From Bacillota bacterium (GTDB taxonomy: Bacteria; Bacillota; UBA5301; JAMCQP01), in NCBI GenBank assembly GCA_023381695.1, contig JAMCQP010000075.1:1-50809 (forward strand): DNA of 50,809 nt, given 5' to 3'. The position numbers and the translations under genes are program-made. Under the pieces are notes generated by a model. The model saw only the letters and a list, made by a program, of their open reading frames with translations, had not been told where the DNA came from and made no database searches. Below, piece after piece: positions 29,802-36,987 of the stretch (position 1 is its first letter; the number at the start of each line of letters is the position of its first letter).

Positions 29802-30856
29802 AAGAACGGGCTTTCAATTATCTTCTCCTCTGGAAATCAGGCCCCCGGCGGGTGAAAAGGGTGTTGGACTCCCGGCGCATCGGCCGTTCCTCCAACTGCA
29901 ACCACCTGCCGGCGCGACGGATCCGGGTGGCCAGCGTGCAGATGCGCCTGGAACTGGTGGGATCCGCCACGCAATATGCGGAGAAGATCTACCGGTTGAC
30001 CCGGGAGGCCGTGGAACGGGGCGCGCAATTGATCGTCTTCCCGGAATACACCGGGATCCCCCTGGTGGGATTTCTGCCCGGCCTGGAAAAGCTGGCGGCG
30101 GGCACCACCATGCAGGGGGCCCTGGATACCATGGTGGGCGGCGATGTGAAGGCGGCCGACGTCTTTCGCGTCCTGGCGCCCGCGGTCCGGAGGATCTACG
30201 AGACCACCTTTGCGGAGCTGTCCAGGCGTTTTGGCGTTTACATCATCGCGGGCAGCGCGGTTTTACCCGATGAAACCGGAGAAGTTCGGAATTACGGCCA
30301 TTTTTTCGGGCCGGACGGTTTATTGATCGGCCGGCAGGCCAAGGTCCACCTGATGCCGGAAGAAGCCGCCTGGGGCTTATCGCCGGGCGAGGGGTTCCAG
30401 GTCTTTGACACCCTTCTGGGCCGGATTGCCCTGCCGGTTTGCATGGACGCCACCTACTTTGAAACTTTCTGGATCGTTGCCCAGGCGGGAGCGGAGATGG
30501 TGGCCATTCCTTCCGCCAACCCCGAACCCTATAATCTGTGGATGGCCCTGCGGGGCATCTGGCCCAGGGTGCAGGAGAGCCAGGTGATCGGGATCGGGAG
30601 TTCCATGGTGGGGGAGTTCATGGGTCTGGCCTTCACCGGCCGGAGCAGCGTTCTGGCCCCGCTGGAGCTTACTCCGGACCGGACGGGGGTCATTGCCCAG
30701 GCCGCTACTTTTGATCAGGAAGAAGTGGTGGTTGCCGACGTGGATCTCGGGGCCCTGGCGCAATTGCGCCAGGAGGCTCCCATCAGCGGAGGCTTTAACA
30801 TCGCTCTGTACAAGAAATACCTGCCAATGGCCTACTTGAAGCACGGCAGGCCTTGA
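29768..30856 (+). CDS. Carbon-nitrogen hydrolase (nitrilase) superfamily enzyme
   Basis: 362-aa member of the nitrilase superfamily (amidases, nitrilases, N-carbamoylases). The full triad is visible: Glu93 in IVFPEYTG, Lys192 in RQAKVHLMPEE and Cys225 in LPVCMDATYFE. A 50-residue basic N-terminal extension (MGSTRKAADWLKERAF..., LWKSGPRRVKRVL) precedes the domain and is unusual; it could contact the partner or membrane. The gene overlaps the triad-less paralogue and lies in the same run as the MFS transporter. The substrate is unknown. A start nearer residue 50 cannot be excluded. Confidence 0.9.
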   Translation: MGSTRKAADWLKERAFNYLLLWKSGPRRVKRVLDSRRIGRSSNCNHLPARRIRVASVQMRLELVGSATQYAEKIYRLTREAVERGAQLIVFPEYTGIPLVGFLPGLEKLAAGTTMQGALDTMVGGDVKAADVFRVLAPAVRRIYETTFAELSRRFGVYIIAGSAVLPDETGEVRNYGHFFGPDGLLIGRQAKVHLMPEEAAWGLSPGEGFQVFDTLLGRIALPVCMDATYFETFWIVAQAGAEMVAIPSANPEPYNLWMALRGIWPRVQESQVIGIGSSMVGEFMGLAFTGRSSVLAPLELTPDRTGVIAQAATFDQEEVVVADVDLGALAQLRQEAPISGGFNIALYKKYLPMAYLKHGRP

Positions 30857-30864
30857 GCCCCTTT

Positions 30865-30886
30865 GGGCTCCGGTGGGGCTCCGGTG
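30865..30886. repeat. 11-bp perfect tandem repeat after the nitrilase stop
   Basis: GGGCTCCGGTG occurs twice in a row (30865-30875, 30876-30886), beginning 9 nt after the stop codon. Confidence 0.85.
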
Positions 30887-30896
30887 AGTTCTGTCG

Positions 30897-30932
30897 AGCG
30901 CCCCAGAGCACCATAGAGCGCTATGGGGCGCT
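30897..30932. repeat. Inverted repeat between nitrilase and beta-barrel genes
   Basis: AGCGCCCCA (30897-30905) and TGGGGCGCT (30924-30932) can pair over 9 bp, with an inner ATAG/CTAT pair. No T run follows, so it is not a typical intrinsic terminator. The rest of this 150-nt spacer holds the repeat above and the ribosome site of the next gene. Confidence 0.6.
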
Positions 30933-31006
30933 ACAGGATAATTCTCGTCAACCTTCCCCCCTTCTTCCCCGGTGGTCGCCAGCCAATGCCGGTAAGGGGG
31001 ATTTTT

Positions 31007-32320
31007 GTGCCGGCAAGAGCCAAAGCATGGTTCAAAACAGGAAGAACAATGGCGGGCGTGGCCCTGGCGGCCCTGGGGGTGCTGGCGTTTCTGGCGGCAA
31101 CGCCGGTCAAGGCATCGCGGAGCGCAGGGGCGGGCTCAAACGGTGCATTTGACACGGAGGGGCCCCTCGGGGAAGAGGAGGCCGGGGAGGTCTGGCAGGC
31201 ACCAGATGAAGATGATGGCCGGGGAAGCCAGGGGCAGGACGGGGTTTTCGACGATCCGGAGGAGGAGAATCCCTGGTCCGATCTGCTCGAAGCCACCAGA
31301 GTATACGGGCGCCTGGACTCCTGGTGGAAAGAAGGTTCCCTGTCCAACAGCCTTTCGGCCCAGGTCCTGCTCAAGCCCCATCAGAGCGCAAACCTCCTGG
31401 TCCGGGGGCGGCTGAAGGATCGCTGTTGGCCGGTCCGCAGTGACGGCAAGGGGGATCTGGAGGCCACTGGGGCTCTCCTGGCTAGCTACGGGCGGCGGAT
31501 TCCCGCCATAGGCGGCAGGGGCGCAATTGCCGCCGGAAAAGACTACTTCGCCAGCGTTTCAACTCCGGGAAGGATCCGGCAAACCGGGAGATTTTCCATG
31601 AGCGTGGAGACATATTCCGGAGTAAGGGCGAAGATCGACGTCACTCACCGGCGTTACCCCAACCTTCCGTCCCGATCCTGGCGCACCGTGGCGATGAATA
31701 TGGCCGTCGCCAGGCAGGTGGGGAAGGCGGGAAGGATGGGAATGGCCTATGATCTGCGCCAGAGAACGGTCGATCCACGGACGATGCCGGAAGTGACTGG
31801 AAAGCTGCAGGAATACCTGGATCAGGCCGTGCGCCTCTCCTGGACGCCGGATCTTGCTCATGGGAAACAGATGATCTTCCGCCTGCGGGGGGACCGCAGG
31901 GGCGATCGATACGGCCGGAGCAGCGTCTGGACCAGGTGGGAGGCTGCGGCCCTTGGACGGCACCACAATAGCGAGGGGTACACTTTTACATGGAAATACC
32001 GGCTTTCAGGCTCACCTGGTGGGGGCGCGGTTTTTAGCGGTTCCAGCATCGAACAGGCGCTGAGCGGCGTGGCGGGAATTGACCGCGGCGCTTCGCGATT
32101 TTCGTTCGGGGGCAGGATCAGCCAGAAGCATTTTCAAGAAGGCGGGCCCAGGCGGTCGGACTACCTGACCGGGGGGTATACGCTTACCTGGGAACACCAT
32201 ATCGGTACGCATTGGACGATTACCGCAAAGTTCGGGATGACGAGCAAGTATTTCCCGGGAAATACCGCGAGGCAATCATCGCATAAGGACTTCCTGGCCG
32301 GGGTTTGCTACAGTTTTTAA
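31007..32320 (+). CDS. Secreted protein with outer-membrane beta-barrel features
   Basis: 437 aa from a GTG with AAGGGGG at 6-nt spacing. That start gives a clean signal peptide: basic n-region (ARAKAWFKTGRT), hydrophobic core (MAGVALAALGVLAFLAAT), and cleavage likely after VKA near residue 36. A Glu/Asp-rich linker follows (about 50-90). The rest (about 95-437) is Arg/Gly/Ser/Tyr-rich with alternating polar and aromatic residues (YTFTWKYRLSG, RFSFGGRIS, YTLTWEHHIG, WTITAKFGM) and ends GVCYSF, with a C-terminal Phe as in outer-membrane barrels. I do not recognise a named family. A perfect Noc site lies near its 3' end. An alternative reading is a secreted beta-rich wall protein. Confidence 0.65.
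   Translation: MPARAKAWFKTGRTMAGVALAALGVLAFLAATPVKASRSAGAGSNGAFDTEGPLGEEEAGEVWQAPDEDDGRGSQGQDGVFDDPEEENPWSDLLEATRVYGRLDSWWKEGSLSNSLSAQVLLKPHQSANLLVRGRLKDRCWPVRSDGKGDLEATGALLASYGRRIPAIGGRGAIAAGKDYFASVSTPGRIRQTGRFSMSVETYSGVRAKIDVTHRRYPNLPSRSWRTVAMNMAVARQVGKAGRMGMAYDLRQRTVDPRTMPEVTGKLQEYLDQAVRLSWTPDLAHGKQMIFRLRGDRRGDRYGRSSVWTRWEAAALGRHHNSEGYTFTWKYRLSGSPGGGAVFSGSSIEQALSGVAGIDRGASRFSFGGRISQKHFQEGGPRRSDYLTGGYTLTWEHHIGTHWTITAKFGMTSKYFPGNTARQSSHKDFLAGVCYSF
32250..32263. promoter_or_regulatory. Noc-binding site (NBS) in the beta-barrel-like gene
   Basis: ATTTCCCGGGAAAT is a second perfect copy of the Noc-binding palindrome, about 14 kb from the one in noc. Within the gene it encodes part of SKYFPGNTAR. 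Noc sites are normally dispersed around the origin half of the chromosome. Confidence 0.85.
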
Positions 32321-32482
32321 GAGCGGAGGATGCACCGCTCACACCCTTCTGTGGGCTCGCGGCGCCTCGCCATCCGTGGCGAACGCCGGATAATTCCCCA
32401 CCCTTCAAGGGAAAATAGAGTAAGCCCTCGCCAAACCACGAAGACAGGCAGGGTCAAATCTTTTCTGGAAGGTGGGAAGACC

Positions 32483-33472
32483 GTGGATGGGTACCTGGGT
32501 ATCGACGTCGGTTCCGTGAGCACAAATCTGGTGGTTCTGGATGAACAGAACACCGTGCTGGAAAGCCTCTACATCAGAACCAACGGGCAGCCGATCAAGG
32601 CCGTTCAAGACGGGTTGCGGCTCATCGGCCGGGAAGCGGGAGGCCGGGTGGACGTGAAAGCGGTGGGGACCACCGGGAGCGGGCGCCACCTCGCCGGGGT
32701 TTTAGTGGGTGCGGATACCGTCAGGAACGAGATTACCGCCCACGCGGTGGCGGCGCTTCAGGTGGTCCCCGGGGTGCGGACCGTGCTGGAGATCGGCGGC
32801 CAGGACTCCAAGATCATCATCCTGAGGAACGGCGTGGTCGCCGATTTTGCCATGAACACGGTGTGTGCGGCGGGCACCGGCTCCTTTCTGGATCATCAGG
32901 CGACCCGGCTGACGATCCCCATCGAGAAATTCGGCGAGCTGGCTCTCCAGGCCAGGGCGCCCGTGCGCATCGCCGGCAGGTGCTCGGTATTTGCCGAGTC
33001 GGATATGATTCACAAGCAGCAGACCGGGCACCGGACCGAAGACATTGTCGCCGGCCTTTGCGACGCCCTGGTGCGCAACTACCTGAACAACGTCGGAAAG
33101 GGAAAGGAGCTGGCGCCGCCGGTGGTTTTTCAGGGAGGGGTGGCGGCCAACGCCGGGATGAGGGCCGCTTTTGAGAAGGCGCTGGGACAAGAGGTAATCG
33201 TGCCCCAATATTTCAATGTGATGGGCGCCATCGGCGCGGCAATCCTGGCCAGAGAGGAGATCGCCCAGGGCGGAACCACCCGGTTCAAGGGCTTTGAAGC
33301 CAGTGAACTCCTCTACGAGGCGTCAAGCTTTGAATGCCAGGGGTGCCCGAACCGGTGCGAGGTGGTGCAGATCCGGATGGAGGGGAAGGTTGTGGCGCGC
33401 TGGGGCGACAGGTGCGGCAAGTGGAGCGCGGACGGGCGGGAACCGGTTGAACTTGTGGCCGGCGTCCAATAA
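32483..33472 (+). CDS. 2-hydroxyacyl-CoA dehydratase activase (BcrAD/BadFG/HgdC family)
   Basis: ASKHA-fold ATPase, 329 aa. These proteins bind a [4Fe-4S] cluster at the dimer interface and pass a high-energy electron to a dehydratase or reductase. Motifs are GYLGIDVGSVSTNLVVLD (phosphate 1), EIGGQDSKIIIL, NTVCAAGTGSFLD with its cluster Cys, AGRCSVFAESD with a second Cys, and QGGVAANAGM. A C-terminal tail has four Cys (CQGCPNRC and GDRCGKWS), as in the long YjiL-type activase-related proteins. The GTG at 32483 has GGTGGG upstream. No dehydratase subunits are encoded nearby, so its partner is unknown. Confidence 0.9.
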   Translation: MDGYLGIDVGSVSTNLVVLDEQNTVLESLYIRTNGQPIKAVQDGLRLIGREAGGRVDVKAVGTTGSGRHLAGVLVGADTVRNEITAHAVAALQVVPGVRTVLEIGGQDSKIIILRNGVVADFAMNTVCAAGTGSFLDHQATRLTIPIEKFGELALQARAPVRIAGRCSVFAESDMIHKQQTGHRTEDIVAGLCDALVRNYLNNVGKGKELAPPVVFQGGVAANAGMRAAFEKALGQEVIVPQYFNVMGAIGAAILAREEIAQGGTTRFKGFEASELLYEASSFECQGCPNRCEVVQIRMEGKVVARWGDRCGKWSADGREPVELVAGVQ

Positions 33473-33483
33473 TGGAGGAGATC

Positions 33484-34407
33484 ATGCAAACGGATACAGT
33501 GCTGAGAGCGAAGGGGCTGACCAAGGTTTTCAAGCGTCGCCGGGCGGTGGACGGGCTGGATCTGGAGGTCTCCAGGGGGGAGGTATTCGGCTTCCTCGGC
33601 CCCAATGGGGCGGGCAAGACCACAACCATCCGCATGCTGCTCGGCCTGATCAGGCCGAGCAGCGGCGCCGCCGAACTCCTGGGGCATAACGTGGCCACCC
33701 ATCACAAGGAGGCGTTGCAAAAGGTTGGGGCGGTGGTGGAAACCCCGTGTTTCTATAAACACCTTTCCGGCCGGGAGAACCTGGAGATCTTCGCCCGTCT
33801 TTCGGGCGGGGCCGGCCACCAGAGGATCGAGGAGGTTCTTGAGCTCGTGGGCCTCGGTGGGCGGGCCGGGGACAAGGTGAGAACCTACTCCCACGGGATG
33901 CGGCAAAGGCTGGGGATCGCCCAGGCGCTCTTACCCGCCCCGGAGCTGGTGATTCTCGATGAACCGACCGACGGCCTTGATCCCAGGGGGATGAAGGAGA
34001 TCAGGGACCTGGTGGCCAGGCTGGCCAGGACCGAGGAGATTACCATCTTTCTCTCCAGCCATCTCCTGCACGAGGTGGAACAGCTCTGTGACCGGGTGGC
34101 CATTGTGGATCACGGGAAAACGGTGGCCGCCGGCAAGGTGGAAGAGCTTCTCAAGCAAAGCCCGAATGTGGTGAGGTTGCGGCTGGAGCCCCAGGGCGAC
34201 GCCGGAAAGTTTTTGCGGAAGATCCCCGGGGTGGCGGCGGTGGAGGAAGACGGCAAGTTTCTTCGCCTGAGGCTGGCGGGAGCCGAGGTTCCCGGATTGG
34301 TGGCGGAATGCGTCACTGGAGGATTTTCCGTCTTTGAGGTCGGCCCGGAGAGGGACACGCTGGAGGAGTATTTTCTGGATATTACGGGAGGTGGGAAAGG
34401 TGCTTGA
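33484..34407 (+). CDS. ABC transporter ATP-binding protein (exporter type)
   Basis: 307-aa ATPase of the DrrA/CcmA-like group. Walker A is GPNGAGKTTTIRMLLGL, the Q-loop is followed by VVETPCFYKHLSGRENL, the signature is TYSHGMRQRLGIAQALL, Walker B is LVILDEPTDGLDPRG, and the H-loop is FLSSHLLHEVEQLCD. A C-terminal domain of about 80 residues follows, typical of these exporters. The ATG at 33484 has GGAGG 5 nt upstream; an ATG at 33472 overlaps the previous stop. It pairs with the permease, whose start it overlaps by 8 nt. Confidence 0.93.
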   Translation: MQTDTVLRAKGLTKVFKRRRAVDGLDLEVSRGEVFGFLGPNGAGKTTTIRMLLGLIRPSSGAAELLGHNVATHHKEALQKVGAVVETPCFYKHLSGRENLEIFARLSGGAGHQRIEEVLELVGLGGRAGDKVRTYSHGMRQRLGIAQALLPAPELVILDEPTDGLDPRGMKEIRDLVARLARTEEITIFLSSHLLHEVEQLCDRVAIVDHGKTVAAGKVEELLKQSPNVVRLRLEPQGDAGKFLRKIPGVAAVEEDGKFLRLRLAGAEVPGLVAECVTGGFSVFEVGPERDTLEEYFLDITGGGKGA

Positions 34408-35248
34408 AGATTACCGGCTGGAATTCGTCAAGACCTTTCGGCGGCCGCGCACCTATCTCGGGTTTGTGGCGGTGGGGTTGATCAGCGTCCTGATCGTGAT
34501 TGCCTTCCGTTACATGGATGTTGCCACCTTCTTGAGGCACACCGGCGTTTCAACGTTTTTTACCATGGTGGGCTCGCCGGTTAACGCGCTTTTTGTGGCG
34601 ATGAGCGTTCTGGGCGGCCCGATGGAACTCTTTATCCCGGCCATCGTGGTGCTGGTCGCCGGGGATCTTCTGGCCGGGGAGGCCGCCGAAGGGACCTTGA
34701 AGATGGTGCTGGTCCGGCCGGTGCAAAGAACTCGGGTTTACCTGGCCAAGTTTGCCCTGGCCGGGACCTACACCGTGCTAATCATGGCGGCCCTGGGCTT
34801 GATCAGCTTTCTTCTGGGGGCGGTGGTCTTCGGAATCGGGGATCTTCTGGTCCCAGGGCCTTTCTTGCTCATCAACCAGTGGCTCAATCTTTTTCCAATG
34901 GGCGAGGGGCTCATGCGGCTGGCCGGAGCCTATGCTCTGGCGACCTGGGCCATGTTTACCATGGCGGCGCTCGCTTTTGCCATCTCCGGGGGGATTGACA
35001 ACTCCAACGGGGCGATGATCACCCCCCTGGTGCTCATTCTGATTTTGAAGATCATGGTGCTCTTTCCGACCTTCGACGGGATCAGGCCCTACCTCTTCAC
35101 CAGCCATTTCGACCTCTGGAAGTCCTTGTTTATGGCCGAGGTCCCCTGGCGGGAGGTGTGGCGTTCGGCGGGGTATCTGGGCCTGCACACCGTCCTCTTT
35201 CTGGCGACGGGCCTTTTGATCTTCAACAGGAGGGATATTCTTTCTTGA
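34400..35248 (+). CDS. ABC transporter permease (ABC-2 type)
   Basis: 282-aa integral membrane protein with about six transmembrane helices. The N-terminal EFVKTFRRPRTYLGFVAVGL and the AGDLLAGEAAEGTLKMVLVRPVQRTRVYLAKF region (about 95-125) are typical of ABC-2 permeases of the bacitracin/Nat type. The GTG at 34400 has GGAGGTGG at short spacing. It forms an operon with the preceding ATPase. The substrate is unknown; the downstream LolA-like protein raises the possibility of lipid or lipoprotein handling (inference). Confidence 0.9.
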   Translation: MLEDYRLEFVKTFRRPRTYLGFVAVGLISVLIVIAFRYMDVATFLRHTGVSTFFTMVGSPVNALFVAMSVLGGPMELFIPAIVVLVAGDLLAGEAAEGTLKMVLVRPVQRTRVYLAKFALAGTYTVLIMAALGLISFLLGAVVFGIGDLLVPGPFLLINQWLNLFPMGEGLMRLAGAYALATWAMFTMAALAFAISGGIDNSNGAMITPLVLILILKIMVLFPTFDGIRPYLFTSHFDLWKSLFMAEVPWREVWRSAGYLGLHTVLFLATGLLIFNRRDILS

Positions 35249-35264
35249 AGGAGGGATTGCCATC

Positions 35265-36161
35265 ATGCTGCAAAACCGCCTGAAACGCGGGGAAAACAGG
35301 ATTGCGAGCAGAAGAAACAAGATCACGCGCCGAGGAAACAGGGCCACGTCAGGAATCAAGGTTGCGCTGGGAATTGCTCTGACAGCGATGCTCCTGGTCA
35401 TTCCCCTGGACCAGGGGTTTCTGGGCCATCTGGCCAATCTGTCGGCGCAGGAGGCCCTCTCCGGCAGGGAGATCCTGGAGCGGGTCGCCGGCGGGCAGTC
35501 AGGGCTCACGGATTACGTGGCGGATTCCCAGGTGGAGGTCAAGGCGCCGGGGATCAACTGGCCGAAGATGAAGATCCGGGTCTACTTTAAAAGCCCGGGA
35601 AAGGTCCATGTGGAATCGGATCGGTTGGCCCTGGTCCCGGCCAACAATCTGGTGATCCCGGATGTGGATCGCCTCCTGGCGGGGGGGGTTGAGATCAAGC
35701 GGCTGGAGGATGAAAAAACCGGCTCGCCGGAGGACGGGACAAATAACGCCGAATACGTGGTTCTGGTGTCGCCGGGCGCAACCAGTCCGGGCAGGCGCGA
35801 AGGCGTGATGCGCCTCATGGTGGATCCCGGCCGGTGGCTGATCACGCGCGCCCAGATGCAGGATTCCGCCGGCGGAGAGGTGCGGGTTTCTTTCTCCTAT
35901 ACGCAGGTGGAGGGATTCTGGCTGCCGGCGTTGATCAAAGGCGAGGGGCAGGTGCGCGGGGTTCACCTGCCGCCGATCACCAGGGGCGGCGGGCCCGGCT
36001 CAAGCGGCCCGTCAGGTTTTCCGGGGGGGACGGGCGGCGGGGGAAACAACCCGGGAGCCGGGGAAGACCAGGGGATGTTCAAGCTCTCCTTTGCCGTTTC
36101 TTACCACAATTACCGGGTAAACACCGGCCTATCCGATAAGATCTTTGAATCCCGAAAGTAG
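35265..36161 (+). CDS. LolA-like outer-membrane lipoprotein carrier-fold protein
   Basis: 298 aa. A long basic N-terminus (many Arg/Lys, residues 1-32) leads into a hydrophobic segment (IKVALGIALTAMLLVIPLDQGFLG, given in part; about 31-52), so it is exported or membrane-anchored. The domain from about 65 has the LolA-type pattern (ILERVAGGQSGLTDYVADSQ, MKIRVYFKSPGKVHVES, MRLMVDPGRWLI). A Gly/Pro-rich low-complexity insert (about 238-270) precedes a final beta-hairpin. AAGGAGG lies 10 nt upstream. The family covers carriers of lipids or lipoproteins. It follows the ABC exporter by 16 nt. Confidence 0.7.
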   Translation: MLQNRLKRGENRIASRRNKITRRGNRATSGIKVALGIALTAMLLVIPLDQGFLGHLANLSAQEALSGREILERVAGGQSGLTDYVADSQVEVKAPGINWPKMKIRVYFKSPGKVHVESDRLALVPANNLVIPDVDRLLAGGVEIKRLEDEKTGSPEDGTNNAEYVVLVSPGATSPGRREGVMRLMVDPGRWLITRAQMQDSAGGEVRVSFSYTQVEGFWLPALIKGEGQVRGVHLPPITRGGGPGSSGPSGFPGGTGGGGNNPGAGEDQGMFKLSFAVSYHNYRVNTGLSDKIFESRK

Positions 36162-36191
36162 AACCCCGGAAATAGTACCCCGAAAGCAGAT
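36151..36191. repeat. Three imperfect tandem copies of a 13-14 bp unit at a stop codon
   Basis: CCCGAAAGTAGAA, CCCCGGAAATAGTA and CCCCGAAAGCAGAT follow each other; the first contains the stop codon of the LolA-like gene. Confidence 0.6.
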
Positions 36192-36209
36192 GGGGAGGAG
36201 GTGTGAGGG

Positions 36210-36842
36210 ATGGATTACGATGCGGCGCGGGAACTGGCGAGGAAGAGCCTGGGCGAAGGGGCGCCGGAGGAGATGGCCCGGCGGGCCGGGGTGCTTTTTC
36301 GCCGGAAAGATTCTAACCGGGAAGAGGGTTCTTTTCTCGTCCCCTATCTTGGGGAAGAGTATCAAGTTTTTTTCCCGGCAGGCGCGGTCGAGAAGGTGGG
36401 CGGCACCGGGCCGGTATCGCCGGCGGATCAGGTACCGCTGCTCCACTACCTGGCAACCGCCAGCGGCGCGCCCCTGAGCGGGAAGGCGATCTCCTTCAAG
36501 GAACTGTGGGGAGGGCAGATTTATATCGAACCGTTTAACCGCCGGGCGCTGAATCCGATGCTGAAAGCATTCGGCACAAAATCACCGGAGCTTTTGGAGG
36601 CGGCCCGGCCGCTCGGCGGCCGGAAAGCTTCCCAGGGCGATATCTCGGTGACCGTTCCGGTCTTCCCCCGGGTGCCGGTAACCCTGGTCTTCTGGGAAGG
36701 AGACGAAGAATTCCCGCCTTCCGGAACAATCCTGTTTGACAACACCGCAAATGGATACCTGCCCACCGAAGATCTGGTCTACGTGACAGCTGCCTGCGTC
36801 TACCGGTTGATCAAGCGGAATTCTTTCCGTTCAGAACGCTGA
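36210..36842 (+). CDS. DUF3786 domain protein
   Basis: 210 aa, soluble, no signal peptide. Recognised from SGKAISFKELWGGQIYIEPFNRR (in part; about 90-112) and VPVTLVFWEGDEEFPPSGTILFD (in part; about 150-172), followed by YLPTEDLVYV. DUF3786 proteins are found mainly in anaerobes, some beside corrinoid or methyltransferase genes; no function is established to my knowledge. GGGAGGAGG lies 8 nt before the ATG. It follows the LolA-like gene by about 50 nt. Confidence 0.82.
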   Translation: MDYDAARELARKSLGEGAPEEMARRAGVLFRRKDSNREEGSFLVPYLGEEYQVFFPAGAVEKVGGTGPVSPADQVPLLHYLATASGAPLSGKAISFKELWGGQIYIEPFNRRALNPMLKAFGTKSPELLEAARPLGGRKASQGDISVTVPVFPRVPVTLVFWEGDEEFPPSGTILFDNTANGYLPTEDLVYVTAACVYRLIKRNSFRSER

Positions 36843-36987
36843 AGAAGATCCGGGACCGATTCTGGTTTTCTGCACAGGAATTTTTGCTCTCATGAAGAAT
36901 ACTGTAACCGGATGACCGAAGGCCAGTCCTGGTTTTGGGGACGGCCCTTTCGCTTTGGAAAGAGATATTTGGGGGGCCTGGATTTTA

